A program made the position numbers and the translations under genes. From positions 1 to 64,000 of the forward strand of contig NZ_CP020810.1 of NCBI RefSeq assembly GCF_002157835.1: DNA of 64,000 nucleotides, given 5' to 3'. The notes under the pieces were generated by a model that worked only from the letters and a program-made list of their open reading frames with translations, had not been told where the DNA came from and searched no databases. Below are positions 8,944 to 18,072 of this stretch, one piece after another (positions within the stretch are counted from its first letter, which is position 1; each line of letters begins with the position of its first letter). The DNA is from Mycobacterium dioxanotrophicus (GTDB lineage Bacteria > Actinomycetota > Actinomycetes > Mycobacteriales > Mycobacteriaceae).

Positions 8944-10019
8944 TCAGAAGGGGTCGATACCGCCGGTGCTGACGAAGATGCCGTGCCCGGTGTTGATATT
9001 GGTGAACTTTGTGCCAGCAGAGGATGGTTCGATCGTCCAGCCGAGCGCCCGGTATTTGGTGCCGTAGTTGAGCGTCGTGAAGGACGAGGTGTTGCCCATA
9101 TTGCCGATCGCCCACTCCCACTGGCCGTTTGCGTAGATGCGAACACCAGTAGCCGGCGAGCCATACACCAGCGGTGTGGCCACTTCCCACTCGACCTCGC
9201 AGCCCACGTCGGCGGCCATGATCTGGCACGCCGTCCTGCCGGAACGGGTGATCACACCGGCCGACCCTTGACTGACCGCGACATCGATGACGGTGATCGC
9301 GGGTGTGGGCGCCGGCGATGGAAAGGGCGGTGGCGGCGTCTGGGCGGGCCGGGCGATTGTTGTCGGTGTGACGGTCGCCGTTGGAGCGGGACGTGATGAG
9401 GTCTTGGTGGCGGGTTGAGGAGTTTCGGGGTTCTTTCCGTCCGATGCTCCGCTCATCACTGCGACGGCGACAGTGGTTGCCACGGCGGCCGCGGCGACGA
9501 TGACCGCGCCAGCCACGACGCCCAGCAGCGTCTTCGACATGCCCTCGCCATGGCCCGACACCGCTGGCGCGACCGCCGACTCGGCTGGTCCTTGACGTGG
9601 GGCTGCGGCCGCTTGGGTTTGCGCGGCGGCCGCGCGCAGCACTGGAGGCACGGTGGCATGCTGTGTCGGGGACTGCGATGACACCCCCTTACCCGGATTT
9701 GCGCCTGCCTCGATTGCTGCGGTGACAGCGACCCGCAATGCCTTGGCGAATTCCGTGCAACTTGGATACCGCTCGGCTGGGTCCTTCGCCAGGCCCTGCT
9801 GCAGCACCGGATCGACGAATGCGAGGGCGGGATGAGAGTCAGCCAGCCGGCCCGGTGTTGCGTTGAGATGGCGGCTGATCACAATCGTCGGATTGGAATG
9901 CTCGAACACTGCGCGCCCCGACAGCAGGTGATAGGCGGTTGCCGCTAAAGCATACTGATCGGCGCGGCCGTCGAGGTCCTCACCCATCAGCTGTTCCGGA
10001 GCGCAGTGCGCGGATATGT
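8944..10019 (-). pseudogene. 5'-truncated receptor-type Ser/Thr protein kinase (C-terminal part)
   Basis: What remains starts in the activation segment (CAPEQLMGEDLDGRADQYAL) and continues through kinase subdomains IX-XI (SGRAVFEHSN; LAKDPAERYPSC). A proline/alanine-rich juxtamembrane stretch, one hydrophobic span (LLGVVAGAVIVAAAAVATT) and an extracytoplasmic domain follow, as in mycobacterial PknB/PknF-like receptor kinases. The ATP-binding lobe and the catalytic HRD and DFG motifs are missing. An in-frame TGA lies three codons above the conserved block, and upstream DNA is instead a copy of a lipoprotein gene. The remnant cannot be an active kinase. Confidence 0.8.
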
Positions 10020-10045
10020 GGGTCAGTCACCCAGGCTGCCCCTCA

Positions 10046-10286
10046 GCCCTACCGCAGCGAACTACTGATCTCGCGCCCACTCAAAGAGTCCTTCGACGCC
10101 GCCGACGCCGACGACGCCACCCTCATCAACCAGTTGAAAACCCACGGATAGCACCCAGCGACGGACTTCCACACCCACGGCACCGCACTGACCAAAAACA
10201 ACGTGGTCGCCGTCATCGGCCCGCAAAACGCGGCCACCCCCACCCGCAGCCTGCACCTGTACGGCGAATGCCGCGACTACAGCATC
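10046..10286 (+). pseudogene. Duplicated internal piece of the lipoprotein gene at 19188-19736
   Basis: About 240 bases nearly identical to 19438-19677, beginning at the shared GCCCTACCGCAGCG and ending at GCGACTACAGC. I count only about half a dozen differences. One turns a Trp codon into TAG (ACGGATAG here, ACGGATGG there). There is no start or signal peptide, so this is a non-functional direct repeat. It abuts the broken 5' end of the kinase remnant. Confidence 0.85.
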
Positions 10287-10358
10287 GACCTCTAGATGTG
10301 CTTTCCAGGACATTGGTTACGGCGGCCGGGCGGCGTCGGACAGACCCGTGCGGATAGC

Positions 10359-10847
10359 TTAGAAGGCTGCGATTCCGAGGCGGTGGTTCCCAATGGCGAT
10401 CGCGAGTTGATGGGCATCGGCCTGCGCGCGCGCCTCGCCAGCCGCCCAGGTGAGACCGTCACGGTTCGACCATTCGTGGAGGATCACGGCGTGACCGTCT
10501 CTATCCAGAACAAACTCATAGCCCCCCAAACTCGTGTAATGCGCTGTCGGATAAGCGATTACCGCTGCCGGTGCCGTGAGGTGCAACCACAGGCACCCGT
10601 TCGAGCGGTAGGTCCGGTCATCGGGCGAGACCCCTCGGCGGGCCTCCATGACTTTTTGCGCCGCGGGGCTTAGCCCCGGGATTTTTTCAGCGGTCGAGTC
10701 TGCGAGAGTCCACTCCGGGGTGGCCGAGACCGTGCGGGCCAGTACCGCCGTTCGGGCGAACGATTTGATGGTCACGCGCTCTCGCTCGGCGGCCCTGCGG
10801 ACCCCTTCATAGTCGTCATCGGAAAAGTCCAAATTGATCGCGGGCAT
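10359..10847 (-). CDS. Ribbon-helix-helix-like antitoxin-type N-terminus with unknown C-terminal domain
   Basis: 162 residues from ATG 10845-10847, chosen because AGAGGA lies seven bases upstream; a longer frame lacks such a signal. The N-terminus (MPAINLDFSDDDYEGVRRAA, then RERVTIKSFARTAVL) looks like a ribbon-helix-helix DNA-binding antitoxin. The remainder (NGCLWLHLTAPAAVIAYPTA; FVLDRDGHAVILHEWSN) is not a family I recognise. It diverges from the VapBC pair and has no obvious own toxin partner, so the C-terminal part might be a fused effector. That is speculation. Confidence 0.6.
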   Translation of the reverse strand: MPAINLDFSDDDYEGVRRAAERERVTIKSFARTAVLARTVSATPEWTLADSTAEKIPGLSPAAQKVMEARRGVSPDDRTYRSNGCLWLHLTAPAAVIAYPTAHYTSLGGYEFVLDRDGHAVILHEWSNRDGLTWAAGEARAQADAHQLAIAIGNHRLGIAAF

Positions 10848-11030
10848 TCGTTTCCTCTCGAGAATTGATGCGGTACCGAAACAGTACCATCCCGGTACTG
10901 AACGAATAGCCGCTCGTCGGTCCCGAAGTGTCCCAGCGGCCGGGATCAAAAGCGGCACAACCACTCCCCCGGGACCCGGCCGCATACTGGCCGACCACCA
11001 TCTACTGCGCCACTATGCCCTTTCACGCTA

Positions 11031-11046
11031 GTCACGCTAGCGTGAC
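11031..11046. promoter_or_regulatory. VapBC operator palindrome
   Basis: GTCACGCTAGCGTGAC is a perfect 16-base palindrome. It is preceded by an extra direct copy of its half-site (TCACGCTAG at 11023-11031). It lies about 28 bases upstream of the VapB start, the usual place for an autoregulatory VapBC binding site. Confidence 0.75.
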
Positions 11047-11073
11047 GGGCCGTACGTGTGTACGCTTTTGCTT

Positions 11074-11307
11074 GTGGAGACAGTGACCAGCACGGAAGCC
11101 AAGAACCAGCTCAACCGGCTACTTGCCGATGTCAAGGCAGGCCAGTCGTTCACCATTACCAGTCATGGCCGTCCTGTGGCGCAGCTTGTGCCCATTGCTG
11201 TACCGCCGAGACGCTTCGGTCAAATGCCAAATCTGGTCGTGCCCAGCGACTTTGACGAACCTCTACCCGCGGCGGAACTGTCAGCATGGGAGGGGGGTAA
11301 CGAGTGA
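11074..11307 (+). CDS. vapB: Phd/YefM-type antitoxin (VapB role)
   Basis: 77 residues if started at GTG 11074 (VETVTSTEAKNQLNRLLADV), the standard N-terminus of Phd/YefM antitoxins; an in-frame GTG at 11056 is also possible. The core GQSFTITSHGRPVAQLVP is the conserved beta-hairpin/DNA-binding fold. The acidic C-terminal tail would occupy the toxin. Its stop overlaps the start of the PIN-domain toxin by four bases (GTGA), so the two are translationally coupled. Confidence 0.85.
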   Translation: METVTSTEAKNQLNRLLADVKAGQSFTITSHGRPVAQLVPIAVPPRRFGQMPNLVVPSDFDEPLPAAELSAWEGGNE

Positions 11308-11693
11308 ACGTGCTGCTGGACACCCACACACTTCTTTGGCTCGTCAGCGACCCCTCGAAAGTTGATCAGGACACGCTCGCGGTCCTGTCCGACTCTGAGA
11401 CGTCCCTATGGGTAACTTCGGCATCGGCCTGGGAGATCTCGATCAAGACTCAGCTCGGGACGCTTGCCGGCGAAGGGTTGTTGTCGGCGTGGACTGCCAT
11501 CATTTCTGACATGAGCGCCACAGAACTCCCGATCGACTCGGCTGACGCAATCTTGGCCGGCCGTCTGCCCTGGCACCATCGCGACCCGTTCGATCGCGTC
11601 ATCGTCGCTCAGGCGCTACGCCGCAATCTCACCATCGCCACCCGGGACACCAAGATCATCGACGCGACGTTGGCGGGAACCCTCAAAGCGTAG
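11304..11693 (+). CDS. vapC: PIN-domain ribonuclease toxin VapC
   Basis: 129-residue PIN-domain protein. The first acidic residue is in LLDTHTLLWLV, the middle Glu in SASAWEISIKTQLG, and the last acidic pair in HHRDPFDRVIVAQA, giving the usual four-acid Mg-binding site. The length is typical. It overlaps its Phd-type antitoxin by four bases. It is expected to cleave RNA (often tRNA or rRNA in mycobacteria) when released from the antitoxin. Confidence 0.9.
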   Translation: MNVLLDTHTLLWLVSDPSKVDQDTLAVLSDSETSLWVTSASAWEISIKTQLGTLAGEGLLSAWTAIISDMSATELPIDSADAILAGRLPWHHRDPFDRVIVAQALRRNLTIATRDTKIIDATLAGTLKA

Positions 11694-11735
11694 CCCTCAG
11701 CACACGGTAGACGACATGAAGGAGGTCTGACACAA

Positions 11736-12119
11736 ATGGCTTCAACGGACGAAAACGACAGTCTACGCCGCCTTTTCGAGGCCGATCAGTATCCGGCCGG
11801 GAAAGACCATCCATCCGAGCCGCCCAATGCCCCGGACACCGAGCAGCTCCCCGATCAGGTGATCGCCGACCGATGGGAGAACGCCGCAGCTGCACTGGAA
11901 ACCGCGCGGAACGCCTGGCTGGCCGTCTCCCCCGACAGTGCCGGCCCCATCACCGAACTCCTGCACTCCGCACGGTGGAACGCCACCGTCTACCGCCACA
12001 TCGCCACAGGCTTCGCTCGCACCGATGCCTGGCGCCTGGCCGACGCCCAACACCAACGGCCCCAATCCCGCCACATCGTGTACGACCCCAACACCGACAC
12101 CGACACCGACGAGGACTGA
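11736..12119 (+). CDS. Hypothetical acidic protein
   Basis: 127 residues, with AAGGAGG about ten bases before the ATG, so very probably expressed. The middle is helical (DRWENAAAALETARNAWLAV; ITELLHSARWNATVYRHIA) and the C-terminus ends in a TDTDTDED tail. No family recognised. It lies on the same strand 42 bases after vapC and could belong to the same transcript. Confidence 0.65.
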   Translation: MASTDENDSLRRLFEADQYPAGKDHPSEPPNAPDTEQLPDQVIADRWENAAAALETARNAWLAVSPDSAGPITELLHSARWNATVYRHIATGFARTDAWRLADAQHQRPQSRHIVYDPNTDTDTDED

Positions 12120-12284
12120 AAAGGCTCGCTGTCAGCTTGGGTGGTGTTTTCCGTAGAACTACTCAAGCGCAGGGATGTGTCCCTGAATACGGTGAGGTTA
12201 TGGGAGTAACAGTCCGCCGCGAGGTCGCGCGGGTGATCCGCCCCGGCGTGTCTGGAGAGTTCTTCCGTTGGGAAGGATGGGCAC

Positions 12285-12548
12285 GTGGGATCGAAGTCAT
12301 CGAGGCGGTATCCAGACGAGCTGAAGGTGCGGGCGGTGCAGATGGTGGCCGATCTGCGCAGCGAGACAGTTTCGGAGTGGGAGGCGATGGGCCGGGTTGC
12401 TGACCTGCTGGGCGTCGGTACTGCCGAAACGGTGCGCAAATGGGTCCGCCAGGCTGAGATCGACGCCGGCTCTCGGGCGGGGCAGACCAGCGAGGAATCC
12501 GAGGTCCTGCGCAAGCTGCGCCGGGAGAATGCCGAACTCAAGCGGGCC
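12285..12548 (+). pseudogene. IS3 transposase OrfA, 3' end separated by insertion
   Basis: GTG at 12285 with GGAAGGA seven bases upstream. The 88 genuine residues form the IS3 OrfA helix-turn-helix (RRYPDELKVRAVQMVADL; GVGTAETVRKWVRQAEIDAG) and the leucine-zipper start (LRRENAELKRA). After ELKRA the frame enters the inserted transposon and stops at 12587. The missing continuation (NAILKAASVFFAAELDRPSQ) resumes exactly at 16472. The programmed OrfAB fusion can no longer be made. Confidence 0.87.
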
Positions 12549-12552
12549 GTCG

Positions 12553-13011
12553 TTATCTTGGGTCGAGTGGGCTTTCCAGCGGCTTGACCTGGGTGTTTGC
12601 GTCGTGGACGGTGTCCGCGACGGGGTTCGCGGCGATGCGGTTGGCGCGTAGTTGTCCGTGTAGGACTGCGATCTGGCCGCGTAGGTGACGGTTGTCGTTG
12701 TCGAGTTCGCGGATGCGTTCGTGGGCGAGGCTGAGGCGTCGGCGCAGTGAGGCTTCGGAGCTTCGTGCGACTTGGGGGGCTGCGGGTTCGCCTTGTTGGG
12801 GTGTGGCGGTCAGTTGGCGGAGTTGGTCGCGGAGTTCGGGTTGGGCATACAGCCAGGAGCGGGAGACGCCGGCGTGGGCGGCGATCTGGGTGACCGTGCG
12901 CTGTTGGCCGGTGTCACCGAGGTCTTGGAGGGCTTGGCGGGCGCGTTGAAGGGTGTCGGCGCGGCGGCGTTGGGCCGCGGCGATGAGGTGGTGGCTATTG
13001 TCAGGGCGCAT
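12553..13011 (-). CDS. tnpC: Tn554-type TnpC accessory protein (DUF6262-like)
   Basis: 152 residues from ATG 13009-13011, with GAAGGA upstream; it overlaps the end of tnpB by 11 bases. An N-terminal helix-turn-helix (VTQIAAHAGVSRSWLYAQPE) precedes a long coiled-coil (LRRRLSLAHERIRELDNDNR), the usual architecture of TnpC/DUF6262 proteins. In Tn554 TnpC is not a recombinase and influences efficiency and orientation of transposition. The stop codon falls in the left terminal repeat of the element. Confidence 0.8.
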   Translation of the reverse strand: MRPDNSHHLIAAAQRRRADTLQRARQALQDLGDTGQQRTVTQIAAHAGVSRSWLYAQPELRDQLRQLTATPQQGEPAAPQVARSSEASLRRRLSLAHERIRELDNDNRHLRGQIAVLHGQLRANRIAANPVADTVHDANTQVKPLESPLDPR

Positions 13012-15257
13012 CGGATGAGTCCTTCTCGCAGCACGTTTGGCTTCCCGATGCACGGCATCGGCAGTCGGGGTGCTCGGTGTTGAGGGTGTTGATGATGGTG
13101 AGCAGGTTGGTTTCGACGGTGCGGTTCATCTCGGCCAGGCGGGTGTGGCCGTCGGATTCAGCCTGGGCGATCAATGCGCGGGTGTTCTCGAGTTGGCGGC
13201 GGTGCTGCGGCAGGAATTCGGCGGTCGTGACGAACAGTGGGCAGGTCAAACACGCGTTGGCGTGCGGGCACGATTTCTGCAACGGCAGACCGCAGTAACC
13301 GTTGGGCAGCGTCATGATCGCGCGGGCCAAGTTCTGCTTCATCCACTCACCATCGGCGAGGGGGCCGTCGATCGTGGTGTCGATGGGCTCACCGCGGATG
13401 TTGATCTTCTGGGCACGTTCCCACTGGGCCCGGACGGTGCTGTCGGCCAGGCGGGCATACACCGCGGTCATGGTGTGGCTGGTGTGGTCCAGCAGCCGTC
13501 TGACCACTTCTTGTGGCACGTCATGGTTGATCCACCGGGTCGCGGCGGTGTGCCGGAATTGGTGCGCGGTGACATGGACTGGCTGGCCGAGTTCGTCTGT
13601 GACACCACAGTTTTGCAGCCACTGGCCGAGCTGGAGGTGGAATGTCGCGGTCGGGATGGGAAGGTGCCCGTCGGGGTTGGCGCTGCCACGCGGCAACAGC
13701 ACCGCGGTGGAGGGGAACCGTGTCCGGGTGCGCGTCTGCTGCGCCCGGATCAGGGTGGCCAGTTCGTCGTCGATGGGCACGACCGCGTCGCGGCGCATCT
13801 TGTGGTTGCGGTAGCGCAGATAGACCGCGCCCTGCGGGTCGCGGATCAGACAGTCCAACGCCAACCGGGTGGCATCTCCGATGCGCAGTCCGGTGCGGAT
13901 GAGGATCTCCACGAGCAGCCGGATCCGCGGGTCGTTTATCCGATCAAGGTTGGCCGGGCGTTCCAGCTGGCCCATGACGAACTCGGGAATCGCCCGCGGT
14001 GCGGGTGTCTGGTCGCGGCGGGGCTGGTCGCTGGGATACAGCTGCACGTCCGCGGGCAGCGATGCCCACCGGTGCTGGCGCACGGCGTGCAGGAAGCCGG
14101 TCACTGCCCCGATGTCGCTGCTGCGGGTCTTGGGGTGCACAATCTCGACGGCCAACCGGGCCAGGTAGGCCTCTAGCGCCGCCCGGTCCAGCGTGCCCGG
14201 GCCGCTCGAGGCCGCCAACCCTGGAGTGAACTGCGAGAAGCGCACGATGGCAATGCGGTCCTTGCGCAGCTGGCCAAGCCCGATCCCGCACGACATCCGC
14301 CAGCGGCACCACCGCTTGGCCAGATCCCGCAGCCATCGTGGTTGCACCGCAGTGAAATCCAGCCGGGCGCCGCCGTGGCCGGCGATTCCGAGGCGGCGCA
14401 ATAGCCACACGTCACGTTGGTATTCGCTGTCCCAGCCTGTCCCGTCACGCAGGTCGAGCAGGCATTCGATGGCGTAGCCGAGGAACGCCCGCGGCGTGTT
14501 CACCGCCGCAGCAGCGGGTAGCCCGGCCAGCCATTCGGTCAGCGGACGCTCCAACAGCGACTCGGCACCGCTGGCGGCCAGATGATCCAGCAGTGGCTTG
14601 ATGGAACGCGGCGTGGTGCGGGTCCGGTTGGCATCGACGCGGCATTGCAGTCCGTAGCCGATCTCCAGCCGCAGCGCCGGCCGTAGCGCCCGCAAGTCGA
14701 AACGGTCCTCGCCGTAGCTGGCGCAGTACGCGATGAACTCGGCGGTGGGCGGCCGGCTTCGTTGGCGCCACCGAACGTGGTGCGACCGGCACCAGCCCCC
14801 GTCCAGTTCCGCCCACAACACACACCCCGGCAGCGCACACACCGGCGTCGGTGCCTCGGCGAGCACCGGGCGCCACTGATCCAGTGGTGGCCGCCCGCAC
14901 TTGTCCCACAGTTGGGAATGCTTGTAGCACAACTGATATCGATGCTGACCGAATCCACACTCAGCCACCAGGCAAGGTTGAAGCGGTCGATGACCCATCA
15001 CCGCGGGATCCGCGGTCTCCGCCCACTCGCGCCGGTCCGGGCGACCGGCCTGTTTCCAGCGGGCCAGGTGCGCCAGACACAGCCCGGCGTAGCGTGCTGG
15101 AGTGCACACACTCGGGCACCGCACACGCGGGCGACCCGAGGATGGGATCGCCCACTGGGGGCACCAACACCGCGACCCGGAACTCCGGACGCACCACCGT
15201 ATCCAGGCGATCGGCCAGCGTCGACCCGGGTGAGCCGGCCAGCGCTTCGACGCTCAC
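13001..15257 (-). pseudogene. tnpB: Tn554-type TnpB tyrosine recombinase with apparent frameshift
   Basis: The main frame (stop at 13001, open to 15124) encodes a large tyrosine recombinase. It has the Arg box (RTGLRIGDATRLALDCL), HQFRHTAATRW with the HxxR pair, and LLDHTSHTMTAVYARLADST with the nucleophile Tyr. A C-terminal Cys cluster (CPHANACLTCPLF) is typical of TnpB. Its own N-terminus is missing. Another frame, starting at GTG 15257 and overlapping the tnpA stop (GTGA), supplies a plausible one (VSVEALAGSPGSTLADRLD). It must be joined near 15100-15118, around a TGTGTG repeat. Joined length is about 750 residues, like TnpB of transposon 2. The enzyme is either inactivated or the sequence has an indel error. 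Confidence 0.75.
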
Positions 15258-16375
15258 CGCGGTTCGTCCTGATCCGCCAGCCACCCCGCGGCCACCAACG
15301 CACGGCGAGCGTCTTCGACCTTCAAATGCGCATACGTGTCGCCGGTCGTGGCGATCGAGGAGTGACCCAGCAGGTGAGCCACCGCCTCCACCGCCACTCC
15401 GCGACGCAGCAACTCCGTGGCATACGAGTGCCGAAAAATATGTGGCCCGAAGGTGATTGCGGTCCGTTCCCGCAACCGGCAGACCAGATCATAGACACTG
15501 GAATACGTCATCGGATGCCCGATCGGTCCCGACCACAAGTTCACGAACACGTAGTCACTGTCCAGATCGCCATACTCGGTGTGCAGATAATCGGCATACA
15601 GCCGGATCACCCCGGCCCCCACCGGCACCCGCCGACCACTGACCCCCTTGGCCCGCGCTCCGTTGGCGTTGCGCCGCGGCACCACTGACACCAACCGGGC
15701 GGCGGCGTCGATATCGCTGTGCCGCAACCCCAACGCCTCACCAATCCGTAACCCCGACGCAGCCAGCACAGAGAACAGGAACTGGTCTCGCAGCCGATCG
15801 CAGGCCGCCACGATCGCCGCGATCTGCTCGGCATCCAATGTCTCGGGGATGCGCTGCTCGGCTCGTAGCCGGATCCGCCGGCTGCGTTCCGGTCGAGCTC
15901 CCAAGTGCGCCAACAGCGGACGCCACGATCCACCACGCGTCCCGCGCCGCTGCCAGGTCGTCAGCAGATCACCCAAATCCACGCCGTGACGTTGATGAAA
16001 CTCGTAGAACGCCGAGATCGCCGACAGCTTCCGGTTCACCGTCGCCTCCGTGCAGACGCTGTCCACCGTCGGCAGCGCCGCGACGTTACCCAGCCGTGCG
16101 CCGCCTGGCAGTCGCAGCCACGCCACGAACCGGCCCACGTCCTCCAGCCGCACCTGCGACCACAGCAGGCCACGCTGGTCGAGGAACTCGAACCAGTCCC
16201 GCATGTCATGCGCATACGCCTTGACCGTGTTCGGTGACCGCTCCACTGCATGCAGATGCGACAAGAACGCCTCGGCCGGCTCGACCACCACGAAATCGCG
16301 ATCGACCAGTGTCCACGACTGACGATCGCCAAACGGCATCACCACCGGCTGCACCCGCAGCCCAGGGCACGTCAT
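15254..16375 (-). CDS. tnpA: Tn554-type TnpA tyrosine recombinase
   Basis: About 373 residues. The N-terminal SAM-like core-binding domain includes SPNTVKAYAHDMRDWFEFL. The catalytic domain has the first Arg in ASGLRIGEALGLRHSD, HIFRHSYATELLRRG (HxxR), LGHSSIATTGDTYAHL (second His and Tyr). The start is uncertain: ATG 16375 is taken, but in-frame starts at 16399 and 16339 exist. First gene of tnpABC, 95 bases from the right terminal repeat. It overlaps the probable tnpB start by four bases. Confidence 0.85.
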   Translation of the reverse strand: MTCPGLRVQPVVMPFGDRQSWTLVDRDFVVVEPAEAFLSHLHAVERSPNTVKAYAHDMRDWFEFLDQRGLLWSQVRLEDVGRFVAWLRLPGGARLGNVAALPTVDSVCTEATVNRKLSAISAFYEFHQRHGVDLGDLLTTWQRRGTRGGSWRPLLAHLGARPERSRRIRLRAEQRIPETLDAEQIAAIVAACDRLRDQFLFSVLAASGLRIGEALGLRHSDIDAAARLVSVVPRRNANGARAKGVSGRRVPVGAGVIRLYADYLHTEYGDLDSDYVFVNLWSGPIGHPMTYSSVYDLVCRLRERTAITFGPHIFRHSYATELLRRGVAVEAVAHLLGHSSIATTGDTYAHLKVEDARRALVAAGWLADQDEPR

Positions 16376-16471
16376 AGACACCGAAGATAACCAGTCCACG
16401 ACGCATTTCCCGGCACCTCAACCAGCGTGTCGTCTACATCGTGGACGGTCTGCTCAGGCCCTCAGATAACC

Positions 16472-17490
16472 AACGCGATCTTGAAGGCGGCCTCGGTTTT
16501 CTTCGCCGCCGAGCTCGACCGGCCCTCTCAGTAGTCGTGGAGTTCATCAGCGCCCACCAGCACATGCGGGTGGGCGTTGATGGTCTCAAGTGGGGTGTCG
16601 AGTCGATGTGCGCTGTGCTTTCCGAGTACGGCGTCACGATCGCCCCGTCGACGTATTACGCCCACCGCGCCCGTCAGGGCCCCTCGAAAGCCGACTGGGC
16701 CGATGCGCAGGTGATCGATGCGATCTGGCAGCTTCGCCAATCGCAGAGTCTGTACCGAGTCCTGGGCGCTCGTAAGACATGGATTGTATTGCGCACCAAT
16801 GGTATCGACGTATCGCGCTGTGTCGTGGAACGGGTCATGCGGGAGATGGGTTGGCGGGGTGCGTGCAAGCGCCGGCGGGTGCGCACCACCGTCGCCGATC
16901 CGGCAGCGACGCGAGCCCCGGATCGGGTCCGGCGTAATTTCGTCGCCGGTGCGCCTGACCGATTGTGGGTGGCCGATTTCACCTACTGCCGGACTCGTGC
17001 CGGCTGGGCCTACACGGCGTTCGTCACCGATGTCTATGCCCGCAAGATCGTGGGTTGGAAGGTGGCTACCGAGATGACCCAGAAGCTGGTGACCGATGCG
17101 ATCGACCACGCTATCGACACCAGAAAGCGTTCGGGTGCAGCATCTTTGGATTCACTTATCCACCACAGCGACGCGGGCTCGCAATACACCGCGGTCGCGT
17201 TCACCGAACGTCTGGCCGCTGAGGGGATCCTGCCTTCAGTCGGATCCGTCGGGGATAGTTTCGATAATGCTCTGGCCGAATCGGTGAACAGCAGCTACAA
17301 GACCGAACTCATCGACCGCCAGCCGCTCTATCCCGGTGCCACCGAACTGGCGCTGGGGACCGCCGAATGGGTGGCCTTCTACAACCGTCAGCGACCCAAC
17401 GGCTACTGCCAGGACCTGACCCCCGATCGGGCCGAAGCGCTCTACTACCATCGCCAACGGCACCCTCATGCCGAGGAGGCACTCAGATAA
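16472..17490 (+). CDS. IS3-family transposase OrfB (DDE integrase)
   Basis: The catalytic half of the IS3 transposase is intact: DDE residues in LWVADFTYCRT, HHSDAGSQYTAVAF and DNALAESVNSSYKTE, preceded by the HTH_21 region (GVTIAPSTYYAHRARQ). It normally is made as an OrfAB fusion by -1 frameshifting. Because orfA is split by the Tn554-type insertion, only a short internal start (for example GTG 16537) remains, so the IS should be immobile unless complemented. The first 20 codons in this frame overlap the displaced end of orfA. Confidence 0.87.
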
Positions 17491-17568
17491 GAGAACCTCC
17501 CGACATGCCGGGGCGGATCAGGGAGCTGCAGCGCAGGCCTGGGACCCGGTCTGGGAAGAGGTGTTGCG

Positions 17569-17977
17569 GTGGACGCTCGTAAGGTACTGCTCGGCTGGCT
17601 GTTGTACGTTGCAGGCACGACCGCTGTCTATGCGCTTGTTCTCAACGGCAGGTTCGGACACGGCGGCGAACTTCCCATGTGGCTGATCGCGGCGGTGACC
17701 GCGATGGCACTTGCCGCGATCACACTCGTGCTGCGCTGGGCGCGCGCAGCCAGAACCCGGCGGCTATCCCGCAACCAGCTCCGTGATGCGGCGGGCTTCT
17801 TCTGGATGATCGTCCTTACCGGAGCCCTGGGCGACATGCTGGCGGTAACAGCGGAGATCGCGTTCGGTGCGGCCGCGGTCTGGCTGATGATCCCCGATCG
17901 CCACCATCACCTACACCGTGTGCGTGGTCTGGCTGCACCGCCGCTACTTCAACGCCGAAAAGGTGCGCGAGAATTAG
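17569..17977 (+). pseudogene. Small membrane protein, frameshifted near its C-terminus
   Basis: GTG at 17569 follows GAAGAGG. Four hydrophobic segments are visible (VLLGWLLYVAGTTAVYALVL; MWLIAAVTAMALAAITLVLR; FFWMIVLTGALGDMLAVTA; FGAAAVWLMI). At CCCC (17892-17895) the frame leaves a membrane pattern and becomes His- and Arg-rich. The next frame instead continues naturally as ATITYTVCVVWLHRRYFNAE and ends at TAG 17975-17977. One extra C explains this. The gene starts 49 bases after the IS3 right end. No family recognised. Confidence 0.6.
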
Positions 17978-18072
17978 CGTGAAACGAGGACGTCCTGTCG
18001 ATATAGGGTTGCCGAAGTGAGTCCTGGCGATGCCTCCGGGCGTGGAATCGATGATGTCGGAGGGATAGTGAC

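Larger units (their letters stand above)
12552..16470 (-). mobile_element. Tn554-type transposon 1 (tnpA-tnpB-tnpC only)
   Basis: A 3.9-kb insertion in IS3 orfA. Its ends are inverted repeats, GTTATCTTGGGTC on the left and, read inward, GTTATCTGAGGGC on the right. A second AGATAAC lies at 16385-16391 as a subterminal copy. The IS reading frame is intact once 12549-16471 is removed, so a few bases outside each repeat (GTC left, C right) came with the element. There is no target duplication, as known for Tn554. It carries only the three transposition genes, all on the minus strand, with the tnpC stop codon (TAA) inside the terminal repeat. Confidence 0.85.
12234..17520 (+). mobile_element. IS3-family insertion sequence interrupted by a Tn554-type transposon
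   Basis: The left end begins TGATCCGCCCCGGCGTGTC and the right end, read inward on the minus strand, begins TGATCCGCCCCGGCATGTC. These are imperfect inverted repeats with TG...CA termini. GGG occurs immediately outside both ends (12231-12233 and 17521-17523), a 3-bp target duplication as made by IS3 elements. Removing the inserted transposon (12552-16470) leaves about 1.36 kb, the normal IS3 length, with orfA and orfB. The IS itself sits in the upstream part of the small membrane-protein cluster. Confidence 0.9.

Noticed and set aside
8944..10019. Functional membrane Ser/Thr kinase
   Set aside because: The ATP-binding lobe and catalytic loop are missing and an in-frame stop lies just upstream of the surviving activation-segment region.
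13037..14176. 379-codon plus-strand ORF opposite tnpB
   Set aside because: Mirror frame of a well-supported recombinase gene; its sequence has no domain pattern and is a high-GC shadow.
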